64,000 nt of DNA from Streptomyces lucensis JCM 4490 (GTDB lineage: Bacteria > Actinomycetota > Actinomycetes > Streptomycetales > Streptomycetaceae). The stretch covers positions 372,001 through 436,000 of the forward strand of contig NZ_BMUE01000003.1 of assembly GCF_014650035.1 (NCBI RefSeq), read 5' to 3'. The position numbers and the translations under genes were made by a program. Positions within the stretch are counted from its first letter, which is position 1. Every line of letters begins with the position of its first letter. Below the pieces are notes generated by a model. That model saw only the letters and a program-made list of their open reading frames with translations, did not search any database and was not told the DNA's origin. Shown in pieces: positions 32,520-41,320 of this stretch.

Positions 32520-33917
32520 TCACGCGGCGAGCCGCTCGGCGCCGTCCGCGGTGATGCCCTTGGTGGAGGCGATCACGTTCTTCAGCTTCTTGGACAGGGC
32601 CTCATAGAACATGCTCAGCGGAAACTCGTCCGGAAGCACGTCGTCCACGAGCTTGCGCGGCGGCTGGGCGAGGTCCAGGGCCTCCGGGCCCTTGGCCCAC
32701 TTGGAGCCGGGGTGCGGGGCGAGGTAGGTCGAGACCAGCTCGTAGCCGGCGAACCAGTGCACCAGCTTCGGGCGGTCGATGCCGTCCCGGTAGAGCTTCT
32801 CGATCTCGGCGCACAGCTGGTTGGTGACCTGCGGGGCGCGCTCCCAGTCGATCGAGAGCTTGTTGTCGGTCCAGCGGACGACGTCGTGCTTGTGCAGGTA
32901 CGCGAAGAGCAGCTGGCCGCCGAGGCCGTCGTAGTTGCGGTTGCGGTCACCGGTGACCGGGAAGCGGAACATGCGGTCGAAGAGCACCGCGTACTGCACG
33001 TCACGGGCCTGCGGCACACCGTCCGCCTGGAGCCGCACGGCCTCCTTGAAGGCGGTGAGGTCGCAGCGCAGCTCCTCCAGGCCGTACATCCAGAACGGCT
33101 GGCGCTGCTTGATCATGAACGGGTCGAACGGCAGGTCGCCGTGGCTGTGGGTGCGGTCGTGGACCATGTCCCACAGGACGAAGGCCTCCTCGCAGCGCTT
33201 CTGGTCGTGGACCATGGCGGCGATGTCCTCGGGCAGCTCCAGACCCAGCAGGTCCACGGCCGCGTCGGTGACCCGGCGGAAGCGGGCGGCCTCGCGGTCG
33301 CAGAAGATGCCACCCCAGGAGAAACGTTCCGGCGCCTCGCGCACGGCGATGGTCTCCGGGAACAGCACGGCGGAGTTGGTGTCGTAGCCCGCGGTGAAGT
33401 CCTCGAACGTGATGCCGCAGAACAGCGGGTTGTCGTAGCGGGTGCGCTCCAGCTCGGCCAGCCACTCGGGCCAGACCATCCGCAGCACGACCGCCTCCAG
33501 GTTGCGGTCCGGGTTGCCGTTCTGCGTGTACATCGGGAAGACGACCAGGTGCTGCAGGCCGTCCGCACGGTTCGCGGCGGGGTTGAAGGCCAGCAGGGAG
33601 TCCAGGAAGTCGGGCACCTGGAAGCCGCCCTCGGCCCAGCGGCCCAGGTCCTTCACGAGGGCCTCGTGGTAGGCCGCGTCGTGCGGCAGCAGCGGGGAGA
33701 GCTGCCCGACCGCGTCCACGACACGCTCGACGGCGGCGACGGCGTCGGCCCTCCGCGGCGCGCCCTCGGCCTCGAAGTCGATCGATCCGTCCCTCGACTG
33801 CCATGGCCGGATCCGCTCCACGGCATCCTTGAGCACGGCCCAGGCCGGGTGCTCAACCACCCTGGTCAGCGAAGGAACCTGCTCCTCCGCACCGGCCTGC
33901 ACAAGAATTTCCGTCAT
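32520..33917 (-). CDS. DUF6421 family protein
   Basis: A 465-residue protein of a conserved actinobacterial family without known function. There is no signal peptide or membrane segment. Strikingly conserved-looking stretches include NPLFCGITFEDFTAGYDTNS, LWDMVHDRTHSHGDLPFDPF (His- and Asp-rich, a possible metal site), RDVQYAVLFDRMFRFPVTGD and FAYLHKHDVVRWTDNKLSID. The high content of W, F, Y, H and D suggests an enzyme. The ATG at 33917 starts the coding region. The SDR and threonine aldolase genes follow with overlaps, so all three probably act in one pathway. Confidence 0.85.
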   Translation of the reverse strand: MTEILVQAGAEEQVPSLTRVVEHPAWAVLKDAVERIRPWQSRDGSIDFEAEGAPRRADAVAAVERVVDAVGQLSPLLPHDAAYHEALVKDLGRWAEGGFQVPDFLDSLLAFNPAANRADGLQHLVVFPMYTQNGNPDRNLEAVVLRMVWPEWLAELERTRYDNPLFCGITFEDFTAGYDTNSAVLFPETIAVREAPERFSWGGIFCDREAARFRRVTDAAVDLLGLELPEDIAAMVHDQKRCEEAFVLWDMVHDRTHSHGDLPFDPFMIKQRQPFWMYGLEELRCDLTAFKEAVRLQADGVPQARDVQYAVLFDRMFRFPVTGDRNRNYDGLGGQLLFAYLHKHDVVRWTDNKLSIDWERAPQVTNQLCAEIEKLYRDGIDRPKLVHWFAGYELVSTYLAPHPGSKWAKGPEALDLAQPPRKLVDDVLPDEFPLSMFYEALSKKLKNVIASTKGITADGAERLAA

Positions 33918-33955
33918 GTCCCATCCTCCACGGGAGAACCTCGCGTATGGACACC

Positions 33956-33965
33956 GTATGCATAC
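33956..33965 (-). promoter_or_regulatory. Palindrome upstream of the DUF6421 operon
   Basis: GTATGCATAC is a perfect 10-bp palindrome 38-48 bp before the DUF6421 start; CGTATGGACACCGTATG also forms a direct repeat there. The 403-bp gap to the GDPD gene (33918-34320) holds no gene that I can support. Confidence 0.35.
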
Positions 33966-34320
33966 CCCGTTTCTCTCAGCAAGAGCTGGCCCGGGAAATT
34001 TTGCTGCTGCGACCCTTGGTCACCGACATTTTTCCTGCCTCAAACCGTGACGGCGCTCACTTTCATTGCGGCTAAGCATGGGGCGAAACGGTCGTCATCC
34101 GGTCGAACCGGACAGTCAAGGGAAGTGGGGACGCGCCCACCTCAGGGTGACGGCCGGGGCGGATACCGGCCAGGCGGCGCCCGGCGCGTGCCCCGATCCC
34201 GCGCGCACATGCGGAGTCATCGCGGGTCCCGGCCATTAGGCTGCGATCCTGCCCGCGCGGACGACGGCGTCCGCCCGTCACGCGCGTGCCGATCCGCCGT
34301 CGACGGAAGCGAGTCGAACC

Positions 34321-35004
34321 TTGAACTTCCTTACCATCGGTCACCGCGGGGTCATGGGTGTCGAGCCCGAGAACACCCTTCGTTCCTTCGTCGCCGCGCA
34401 GCACGCCGGCCTGGACCTGATCGAACTCGATCTGCACCTGAGCAAGGACGGCGCGCTCGTCGTCATGCACGACGCGGAGGTGGACCGGACGACCGACGGC
34501 ACCGGGCCGATCGCCGAGAAGACACTCGCCGAGCTGCGCGCCCTGGACGCGGGACGCGGGGAGCGGGTGCCGGTGTTCGAGGAGGTGCTGGACGCGGTGA
34601 GCACGCCCCTGCAGGCCGAGATCAAGGACGTCGCCGCGGCCCGGGCCCTGGCCGAGGTGATGCACCGGCGGGACCTCGTCGGGCGCGTGGAGGTGTCCTC
34701 GTTCCACGACGAGGCGGTCGCCGAGATCGCCCGGCTGGTGCCGGGCGTGCGCACCGCACTGGTCGCCAGCCGCTACGGCACCGACGTCGTGGACCGCGCC
34801 GTCGCCGCCGGGGCCCCGACCGTCTGTCTGAACATCCGCCGGCTCACCCTGGAGATCGTCGAGCACGCGCGCGCGTCCGGGCTGCGGATCATCGGCTGGG
34901 TGGTCAACACCCAGGAGCACCTGCGGCTGGTGCGCGCCCTGGAGCTGGACGCGGCCACGACCGACTATCCGGAGATCAAGCGCACGGGCCGCTTCACCGC
35001 GTGA
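34321..35004 (+). CDS. Glycerophosphodiester phosphodiesterase
   Basis: A 227-residue TIM-barrel enzyme that releases glycerol-3-phosphate from glycerophosphodiesters. Active-site motifs are GHRG (7-10) with the following PENT, then LDLIELDLHLSKDGALVVMH with the catalytic E and D and the second His in MHDAEVDRTTDG. LQAEIKD supplies another acidic ligand and GWVVNT closes the barrel. No signal peptide is present, so it is cytoplasmic. The TTG at 34321 has GGAAGCGAG upstream and allows only five residues before GHRG. Length is short but normal for bacterial cytosolic forms. Confidence 0.93.
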   Translation: MNFLTIGHRGVMGVEPENTLRSFVAAQHAGLDLIELDLHLSKDGALVVMHDAEVDRTTDGTGPIAEKTLAELRALDAGRGERVPVFEEVLDAVSTPLQAEIKDVAAARALAEVMHRRDLVGRVEVSSFHDEAVAEIARLVPGVRTALVASRYGTDVVDRAVAAGAPTVCLNIRRLTLEIVEHARASGLRIIGWVVNTQEHLRLVRALELDAATTDYPEIKRTGRFTA

Positions 35005-35031
35005 CCCGGCGCCCGCTCTGCGGCGCGCAGG

Positions 35032-35571
35032 TCAGGCCAGCGGCTTGACCAGCAGCTCGAACTCCAGGTCGGCACGCTGCGGGATGCCGAAGCGTTCGTC
35101 GCCGTACGGGAAGGGGGACGTCTTTCCCGTACGGCGGTACCCGCGGCGCTCGTACCAGGCGATCAGGTCGTGGCGCACCGAGATCACCGTCATGTGCATC
35201 TCCGTGGCGCCCCAGGTCTCGCGGGCCAGGCGTTCCGCCTCCGCGATGACGGTCTTGCCCAGACCCGCGCCCTGCAGGACGGGACTGACCGCGAACATGC
35301 CGAAGTAGGCGTGGGCGCCGCGGTGCTCCAGCTGGCAGCAGGCGACGATCCGGCCGTCCTGCTCCACGGTCAGCAGCCTGCTGTCGGGCGACTTGATGAC
35401 CTCCAGCACGCCTTCGGGGTCGGTCCGCTGCCCTTCCAGGATGTCCGCCTCCGTGGTCCAGCCGGCCCGGCTGTCGTCCCCGCGGTACGCCGACTCGACG
35501 AGCGCGACGAGTGCGTCGACGTCTGCGTCGGTGGCGTCACGGAAGGTGAGTCCGGTGGCGGCGGTCTCCAT
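35032..35571 (-). CDS. GNAT-family N-acetyltransferase
   Basis: A 179-residue acetyl-CoA-dependent N-acetyltransferase. The acetyl-CoA loop is AVSPVLQGAGLGKTVIAEAE (motif A, with Q-x-x-G-x-G/A). It is preceded by AYFGMFAVSP and followed by TVISVRHDLIAWYERRGYRR (motif B). The ATG at 35571 has GGAGACAG upstream, and the region before it is the divergent promoter of the VOC gene. The acceptor substrate is unknown. Confidence 0.9.
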   Translation of the reverse strand: METAATGLTFRDATDADVDALVALVESAYRGDDSRAGWTTEADILEGQRTDPEGVLEVIKSPDSRLLTVEQDGRIVACCQLEHRGAHAYFGMFAVSPVLQGAGLGKTVIAEAERLARETWGATEMHMTVISVRHDLIAWYERRGYRRTGKTSPFPYGDERFGIPQRADLEFELLVKPLA

Positions 35572-35641
35572 GGGGCTGTCTCCGATCTCGGGCGTGGCTG
35601 AGCCAGGGTTGAGCGTAATGCTGCCACTAGGCTCCGGGTGC

Positions 35642-36034
35642 ATGGTGCACGTACTCAGCAGCCGGACACTTCTGCGGCCCGTCGATCCCGAACGTTCCCG
35701 CGCCTTCTACGGCGAGCAGCTGGGGCTGCCCGTCTACCGGGAGTTCGGCACGGGCCCCGAACGCGGCACGGTCTACTTCCTCGGCGGTGGCTTCCTGGAG
35801 GTGTCCGGCCGCTCCGAGACGCCGGCCGCCCCCGCGATGGCGCTGTGGTTGCAGGTCGAGGACGCGACGGCGGCGCACGAGGAACTGCGGGCGAAGGGCG
35901 TCGGGATCGTCCGGCCGCCGGTGAGGGAGCCGTGGGGTCTGGTCGAGATGTGGATCGCCGATCCGGACGGCACCCGGATCGTCCTGGTCGAGGTGCCGGC
36001 GGACCATCCCCTGCGGTACCGGCCGGGGCTGTGA
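35642..36034 (+). CDS. VOC-family (glyoxalase-like) protein
   Basis: A 130-residue vicinal-oxygen-chelate fold protein made of two beta-alpha-beta-beta-beta units. Unit 1 reads VDPERSRAFYGEQLGLPVYR with FLEVS; unit 2 reads DATAAHEELRAKGVGIVRPP and ends WIADPDGTRIVLVEVP. Metal-ligand positions fit a H/E/E-type site (H3 and two Glu). The ATG at 35642 follows a -10-like TAGGCT by 8 bp with no Shine-Dalgarno, suggesting a leaderless mRNA. It may be an antibiotic-binding, isomerase or dioxygenase-like protein; this is not decidable here. Confidence 0.85.
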   Translation: MVHVLSSRTLLRPVDPERSRAFYGEQLGLPVYREFGTGPERGTVYFLGGGFLEVSGRSETPAAPAMALWLQVEDATAAHEELRAKGVGIVRPPVREPWGLVEMWIADPDGTRIVLVEVPADHPLRYRPGL

Positions 36035-36060
36035 GGTCCACGCGCCGTTGACGAGGGCGG

Positions 36061-36108
36061 CCGCACGTCCGGGCGGAACCCGGGCCGCACGTCAGGGCGG
36101 AACCCGGG
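36061..36108. repeat. 24-bp tandem duplication
   Basis: Two adjacent 24-bp copies (36061-36084 and 36085-36108) differ at one base. They lie 27 bp after the VOC stop; the second copy's end forms part of the terminator hairpin. Confidence 0.85.
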
Positions 36109-36122
36109 CCACGGGTTCCGCC
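36096..36122 (+). terminator. Terminator after the VOC gene
   Basis: A 10-bp stem (36096-36105 with 36113-36122) has a 7-nt loop. The remaining 340 bp to the antiporter stop at 36463 show no gene. Confidence 0.5.
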
Positions 36123-36462
36123 GCGCGAGCCGCCGCCGGCAGCCGCGGCCGGCGGCGCCGGAGACGGTCGCTCACGACGCGCCGGGGCCCCGTCCGGGTG
36201 GAAGCCGCCATGAGGTCAGCCAGGGTGCGGAACCGCCTCGCGGGTCCGAAGTCGCCGGCTCCCCGGGCCGGTTCAGGCTGGGACACCGGTCACCGGAGCG
36301 CCACGGCCGCGACCACGGGCAGGCGGTTTCCATGGCCGGGGACCCATGGCCGGGGGCCCGAGTTCGTGCCGGACGGCCCGCGCCCGGCGGTGCGGCGCGA
36401 TCCGCGGGCGCGGCGTCCGGGGATCGGACGGACGTCACGACGGGGGCCCGAGGCCCCGTCGG

Positions 36463-37764
36463 TCACGCCGGGCTCGCGGGGCCGCTCGCTCGCTGGGGCG
36501 AGTCGGTGAGTCCGAGGGACCCGGCGGGTGCGTCCGGTCCCGCCCCGGTGGCGTCGTGGCCGGTGGGCCGCCCGAGCAGCCAGGTCAGCAGCGGGCCGGC
36601 CATCGCCGTCGTCACCACGGCCATGACGACCATCAGCGAGTACAGCTCCTGACGGAGGAAGCCCAGTTGCAGACCGACGTTCAGGACGATGAGTTCGGTC
36701 AGGCCGCGGGTGTTCATCAGCGTGGCGAGCGCGGCCGACTGCCTCACCGGCATCCGGTTCAGGCGGGCGGCGGCGAACGCTCCGGCGAACTTCCCGCCCA
36801 CGGCCACCAGCAGGATCAGCCCGAGGTCCCCGAGCCCGCTCGCGTCGATCCCGGAGAGGTCGACCTTGAGGCCGGCGACCAGGAAGAACACCGGCAGGAG
36901 CAGGGTGCCGCTCATCTCGCCGAGGCGCTCGTGCACCTCACGGCGCAGCCGTTCGGTGCCGGTGCGCGGGAGGACGACGCCGAAGAGGAACGCGCCGAAG
37001 ATGTAGTGCAGGCCCAGCCACTCGGTGGCGGCGGCGGACAGCAGCAGCCCGGCCAGGACGCAGGCGAGGACGGTCGGGGTGAGCCGCTGCAGGGCCCGGC
37101 GTTCCGCCAGCCTGCGCAGTGCCGGGCGCAGCACGAGAAGCATGCCGAGCAGGTAGGGGACGGCGAGCAGGATCCGCCACTGGTCGGGGCCCGCCGAACC
37201 GCTGATCGCGACCACGGCCGCGAGCAGGGACCAGGCGAGGACGTCGTCGATGGAGGCGCAGGCCAGCGCCACCACGCCCAGGGGGGTGCGGACCATGCCC
37301 CGGTCGGTGAGGATCCTGGCCAGCACCGGGAACGCGGTGATCGACATGGAGATGCCCATGAAGAGCATGAAGGCCGTCTTGTCGTCCGTGCCGTGGTCGT
37401 GCGCCAGGTAGAGCCCGAGGGCGGTGCCGAGGCCGAAGGGCAGCAGGATGGAACTCAGGGAGACGAAGGGGGCGATGGCCCCGCTGCCGCGGATCAGCGC
37501 GACGTCCCACTCCAGTCCGACGACAAACATGAAGACGGCGACACCGACCGCTGCCAGGGCGCCGAGCAGGGGCCGTGTGTCCTCGGGTAAGAGGGCGTCG
37601 GAGACCGCCCCGTGGAAGAGGGTCGGTCCCAGCGCGATGCCGGCGAGGACCTCGCCGATCACCGCGGGCTGGCCCAGCCGCCGGGCCAGGGCGCCGAGCA
37701 GTCGCGCGAGGAGCACCATGGCGGCGAGGCCGACGAGGAGTGACGTGGTCTGGTGCGTGGTCAT
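36463..37764 (-). CDS. Cation:proton antiporter (CPA2 / KefB type)
   Basis: A 433-residue integral membrane protein with about 12-13 helices that exchanges K+ or Na+ for protons. Family marks are GQPAVIGEVLAGIALGPTLF in TM2, FVVGLEWD, the SITAFPVLARIL helix and the ion-site pair in ALACASIDDVLAW. HYIFGAFLFGVVLPR and the MNTRGLTELIVLN signature are also present. The C-terminus is a short proline-rich tail, without RCK/TrkA domains. The ATG at 37764 has GGAGACAG upstream. It stands alone between two GC-rich gaps. Ion specificity is uncertain. Confidence 0.94.
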   Translation of the reverse strand: MTTHQTTSLLVGLAAMVLLARLLGALARRLGQPAVIGEVLAGIALGPTLFHGAVSDALLPEDTRPLLGALAAVGVAVFMFVVGLEWDVALIRGSGAIAPFVSLSSILLPFGLGTALGLYLAHDHGTDDKTAFMLFMGISMSITAFPVLARILTDRGMVRTPLGVVALACASIDDVLAWSLLAAVVAISGSAGPDQWRILLAVPYLLGMLLVLRPALRRLAERRALQRLTPTVLACVLAGLLLSAAATEWLGLHYIFGAFLFGVVLPRTGTERLRREVHERLGEMSGTLLLPVFFLVAGLKVDLSGIDASGLGDLGLILLVAVGGKFAGAFAAARLNRMPVRQSAALATLMNTRGLTELIVLNVGLQLGFLRQELYSLMVVMAVVTTAMAGPLLTWLLGRPTGHDATGAGPDAPAGSLGLTDSPQRASGPASPA

Positions 37765-37982
37765 GCGGTCTGTCTCCGTCCGTCGCGCTCCGGCCCGCGG
37801 TCTCGTGTGCTGGGCGTGGCGGGGCGGAAAGGGGCAGGTGGGGACGCCTGACCGATGCCGGGACTCGTCCCGCACGTCATGAATATGACAGGCGGGCCTG
37901 GGCGTTTTCTAAAGACGCCCACGGCGCGGACGACCGGAGATGCCAGGCACAGGCCCCCAGGTGTGCTGTCCGGACAGCACAC

Positions 37983-38573
37983 CTAGGCGCGCAGCGCCGC
38001 CGCCCGGCCCTCCAGACGGCTCAGCAGCTCGGCGAGCAGACCGGCGAGTTCGCCCTGCCCGTCGGGGGCGAGGACGGACAGTACGGCCGTCTCGTAGGCG
38101 AGTTGCTCGGGGAGGATGCCGTCCACCAGGTCACGGCCGGCGTCGGTGAGGCGGACGTGGGCCACGCGGCGGTCCCGGGTGTCGCCGCGACGCTCGACCA
38201 GCCCGCGTTCGGTCAGCTGCTTGAGCCGCTTGGTGACGGCCGCCCCGGAGGAGAAGGTCTCCCGGGCCAGTTCTCCCGGTGTCAGTTCGTGGCCGGTGCG
38301 GCGCAGCGCGCCGAGCAGGTCGAACTCGGCGCGGCTGAGACCGGCCCGGCGCAACGGGGCGTCCTCGGCCTGCTGGAGGAGGGCGGCGCAGCGGTTGATC
38401 CGGCCGATGACCTCCATGGGCCCGGTGTCCAGCCGCGGGTGCACGGTGCGCCACTGCCGGACGACGGCGGCGACCGTGTCGCCGCGGGCGGCGCCGGCCG
38501 CGGGGCTCGCGTGGGGCGGTCGCGCACCGGTCGCGTCGGCCGCGGGCGCCGACCGGCCGTTCGTCGCCGTCAT
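37983..38573 (-). CDS. MarR-family transcriptional regulator
   Basis: A 196-residue winged-helix regulator with a long low-complexity N-terminus of about 40 residues. The core reads GLSRAEFDLLGALRRTG, ELARETFSSGAAVTKRLKQL and the wing ERRGDTRDRRVAHVRLTDAG. Its ATG at 38573 overlaps the FUSC stop by 4 bp (ATGA), so the two are translationally coupled and the regulator is made with its exporter. It probably represses the whole unit through the palindrome upstream of the FUSC gene. Confidence 0.92.
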   Translation of the reverse strand: MTATNGRSAPAADATGARPPHASPAAGAARGDTVAAVVRQWRTVHPRLDTGPMEVIGRINRCAALLQQAEDAPLRRAGLSRAEFDLLGALRRTGHELTPGELARETFSSGAAVTKRLKQLTERGLVERRGDTRDRRVAHVRLTDAGRDLVDGILPEQLAYETAVLSVLAPDGQGELAGLLAELLSRLEGRAAALRA

Positions 38574-40234
38574 GGCCGTATGTCCTCCGTCGTCCTGCCG
38601 GGGTCGTGGTCCTGCGGAACGAGGCCCTGCCGTCGTACCGTCGCGGCGAGCGTACGGTGTCCGGACCGCTCGGTGAGCACGACCCGCTCCTCCGGCAGGG
38701 CGCGCTGCCACCACTCGCCGGAGGCCGCGTCGGCCGTGGCGCGCAGGTCGACCAGGGCCGCGGCGAGGGCGCGGCGGGCGGACTCCAGGGCGCGGGGCGC
38801 CGGATGTGGCTCGGCGAGCAGGCGGGCGGTGTTCTCGCGGGCGCGTTCCGCCGTGGTCAGGGCCCGCTCCAGGCGGTCGCCCGCTCGGCGGTTGGTGACG
38901 GCGACGGCCGCGGCGAAGCCGACCAGCGCGCCTACGAGGGTGTCCGCGACCCGCTCGGTGATCAGCTGTCCGGTGTCCTGGCTGCGGGCGAACTCGGTGA
39001 TCAGCAGCGCCATCGGGGTGACGCAGACGGTGCCGAGCCAGTAGTTGCGGCCGATCAGCGCTTCCGCGCCGAAGTTGAGCGCCATGCAGCACAGGACCAG
39101 GGCGGCCGGGTGGAGATCGGTGAGCGGGGCCAGGGCGGCGAAGAGGAGGACGCCGAGGAGGTTGCCGACGACGCGCTGGACGCCCCGGCTCCAGGTGAGG
39201 GTGATGTTGACCTGGTAGAGGGAGGCCGCGGTGACCAGCGCCCAGTAGGGGCGGCCGACGCCGAACGCGAGGGAGGCGTAGCCGGCCAGCGCGCAGCCGA
39301 TCGCGGTGCGTGCGGCGAGTGGTGCCAGCGGGGCCAGGCGGTGCCGCAGCGGCCGCTCGGGGAGGGCGAGTTCGGCGGCGACGCCGAGCAGTTCGCCAGC
39401 GGATTCGCGCGGGGGCGCGACGCGTGGGACGCGGCCGGTGCCGCGCAGGTCGCGAGCCCACGCGCGCAGCCGCGCGGGGTCGGTGTCGGCGGGTGCGGCG
39501 AGGGCGATCTCGGCGCGGACGAGGAGCCGTTCCAGGTCGCGCCGGGTGCGGTCGGGGCGGGCGCCCGCGGCGAGCAGCGACTGCCAGGCGGCGTGGATGG
39601 CGGCGGCGCTCGCGGCGCGGGCCCGGGCGTGGCCGTCGGCGGTGCCGCGTGTGTCGGCGTACGCGGCGGCGGCGGCGAGGGCGGACGCGGTGGCGCGGCG
39701 CTCGGGCCCGTGCGGGCGGAGCAGGCCGGGCGCCATGCCGACCAGCCAGGCCCAGGCACCGGCGGCGAGGGCCAGCGCGACGTGTCCCGGCACCTGGCCG
39801 AGGGTCTGCGGTGCGAACAGCGAGGCGGAGCTGATGAAGGTCAGCACCACGTTCCCGGGCGGTCCGAGGCGGGTCGCGTCGCACACGGCCTTCTGGGCCG
39901 CGGCCACCAGCGCGCCGACCGTGACGAGGACGACGGCGTCGGAGGTGAGCGACGCCGCGAGGAGGGACAGGGCGAGGCCGCCGACCATGCCGAGCACCAC
40001 CCACACCAGGACGCGGGCGCGGGCGGCGTAGGGCCGGTTGTGGGCGTAGAGGGCGCACAGGGACCCGGCCATCGTGTACATGGCGAGGTCGAGGCGGCCG
40101 AGTGCCAGCAGGGCCAGGTTCGGCGGGGCTATGGAGGCGACCACGCTCAGCGCGGGCTTGAACCAGATGTCGGAGGGCCGCCCGAGGCGAAGTACTCCGG
40201 CGAGGGGAAGACGGCGGGGGGTCGCACTGCTCAT
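38570..40234 (-). CDS. FUSC-family aromatic acid exporter-like membrane protein
   Basis: A 554-residue inner membrane protein with two six-helix bundles (about 25-170 and 300-445) joined by a cytoplasmic segment. The C-terminal soluble tail is about 110 residues. The FUSC signature is visible in IGCALAGYASLAFGVGRPYW, followed by VQRVVGNLLGVLLFAALAPL. Relatives such as AaeB export hydroxylated aromatic acids. It is first in a coupled unit with MarR. The -10-like TAAATT lies 7 bp before the ATG at 40234, so translation is probably leaderless. Confidence 0.9.
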   Translation of the reverse strand: MSSATPRRLPLAGVLRLGRPSDIWFKPALSVVASIAPPNLALLALGRLDLAMYTMAGSLCALYAHNRPYAARARVLVWVVLGMVGGLALSLLAASLTSDAVVLVTVGALVAAAQKAVCDATRLGPPGNVVLTFISSASLFAPQTLGQVPGHVALALAAGAWAWLVGMAPGLLRPHGPERRATASALAAAAAYADTRGTADGHARARAASAAAIHAAWQSLLAAGARPDRTRRDLERLLVRAEIALAAPADTDPARLRAWARDLRGTGRVPRVAPPRESAGELLGVAAELALPERPLRHRLAPLAPLAARTAIGCALAGYASLAFGVGRPYWALVTAASLYQVNITLTWSRGVQRVVGNLLGVLLFAALAPLTDLHPAALVLCCMALNFGAEALIGRNYWLGTVCVTPMALLITEFARSQDTGQLITERVADTLVGALVGFAAAVAVTNRRAGDRLERALTTAERARENTARLLAEPHPAPRALESARRALAAALVDLRATADAASGEWWQRALPEERVVLTERSGHRTLAATVRRQGLVPQDHDPGRTTEDIRP

Positions 40235-40241
40235 ACCAACT

Positions 40242-40269
40242 AATTTAGCATGTGTTTTACTCGTGAAAC
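40242..40269 (-). promoter_or_regulatory. Leaderless promoter and MarR-type operator of the FUSC-marR unit
   Basis: On the minus strand the palindrome GTTTCAC-GA-GTAAAAC (40254-40269, one mismatch) lies immediately upstream of a -10-like TAAATT (40242-40247). The ATG at 40234 follows 7 bp later. This is one of the few AT-rich stretches in the window. Confidence 0.55.
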
Positions 40270-40397
40270 ATTTGCTCGCGCCCTCCGCTCACCGGCTGTG
40301 CTCCGCCGAGTGCTCCCCGTGTGCCGCCTTGCGCTCGCGTGCGCTCCGCGTGCCGTGGGCATCGACCCCTGGACCGACGTCCAGCTGGGAGGTGCGC

Positions 40398-40958
40398 GTG
40401 CACGGACCGGTGTCGACCGCCTGGTCGCTGGTCGCCCTGTGTGCGGCGACCGGCGCCTACTGCCTGCTGCGCATGCGCAGCGGCGTCGAGGAACAGCGAC
40501 GGGCCGCGGGGGGCGAGGCGCTGATGGGCTTCGGCATGGCCGTGATGGCCGTGCCGGCGGCGGTGTACGCGCCGCCGCGGTGGGCCTGGCCGGTGTACGC
40601 CGCGGTGTTCGGCGCGGCGGCGCTGCGCGCGCTGTGGTCCGCACGCGCCGGCGCGCACCATCTGCACCACGCGGTGGGCGCGGCGGCCATGGTGTACATG
40701 TCCGTGGCCATGGCCGCCGCGCCCACCGCGCACCACGCGCACGGCGCCCCGGGGGTGCCGCCGGTGACCGGCGCCCTCCTCGTCTACTTCATGGGCTACG
40801 TGCTGCTCTCGGGCGCCCGGCTGGTGCCCGCCGCCGTCCCCGCGGCCGGGACGGGCAGCGGTGGCGCGCGCGCACGCTGGGGCGACCGCCCGGAGCTCGC
40901 CCGGGCGTGCCGGCTGTCCATGGGGATCGGCATGGTGGCGATGCTCCTGGCGATGTGA
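40398..40958 (+). CDS. DUF5134 domain membrane protein
   Basis: A 186-residue integral membrane protein with about five predicted helices: VSTAWSLVALCAATGAYCLL, LMGFGMAVMAVPAAVYAPP, WPVYAAVFGAAALRALW, HHAVGAAAMVYMSVAMAAAP and VTGALLVYFMGYVLLSGARL. It is rich in Met, His and Ala; the clustered HHLHH and AHHAHG might bind metal. This layout matches the actinobacterial DUF5134 family. The GTG at 40398 follows GGGAGG. Function unknown. The gene is divergent from the FUSC operon. Confidence 0.82.
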   Translation: MHGPVSTAWSLVALCAATGAYCLLRMRSGVEEQRRAAGGEALMGFGMAVMAVPAAVYAPPRWAWPVYAAVFGAAALRALWSARAGAHHLHHAVGAAAMVYMSVAMAAAPTAHHAHGAPGVPPVTGALLVYFMGYVLLSGARLVPAAVPAAGTGSGGARARWGDRPELARACRLSMGIGMVAMLLAM

Positions 40959-40983
40959 GCCCCGGACCCCGGCAGCGTCACAC

Positions 40984-41008
40984 GCGGGCGCCGCCTGCGG
41001 CGACCCGC
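40984..41008 (+). terminator. Hairpin after the DUF5134 gene
   Basis: A 10-bp stem with one bulged A (40984-40993 with 40998-41008) lies 26 bp after the stop. The rest of the 362-bp gap to the PAP2 gene is very GC-rich and shows no gene. Confidence 0.4.
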
Positions 41009-41320
41009 GCCGACGACCGTCCCGTGGGCGCCGCCGCGCTCACCGGGCGCCGCCGCACGGGCGCACATCCGGTGGCGGGTGCACCGGCTGCCGGGCCCTG
41101 CGGGCCGTCTCCCTCTCCGGCCGCGTCCGGCGGCCGCCGCCGCGCCGGTGCCGGCCGCTGCGCGCGCCGGTGGAACCCGTCCCGGGAGCCGACGCCCGGC
41201 TCCGGCCGGCGAGCGGCCACCGGAGGCCGCGGCGGCCGGGCGCCCCGCCGCGAGGGCGCGGCACCCGGCCGCCGTCCGCCGCGCTGGCCCCGTGGGCGCC
41301 CGGTCGGCGAGGATCGCGGC

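Noticed and set aside
32712..35048. A 778-residue plus-strand frame opposite DUF6421 and over GDPD
   Set aside because: The protein on the other strand has clear family features; this frame is His/Arg/Gln-rich shadow sequence.
36092..36286. A 64-residue minus-strand frame in the gap after the VOC gene
   Set aside because: It overlaps the tandem duplication and terminator, has no ribosome binding site, and is mostly arginine and proline.
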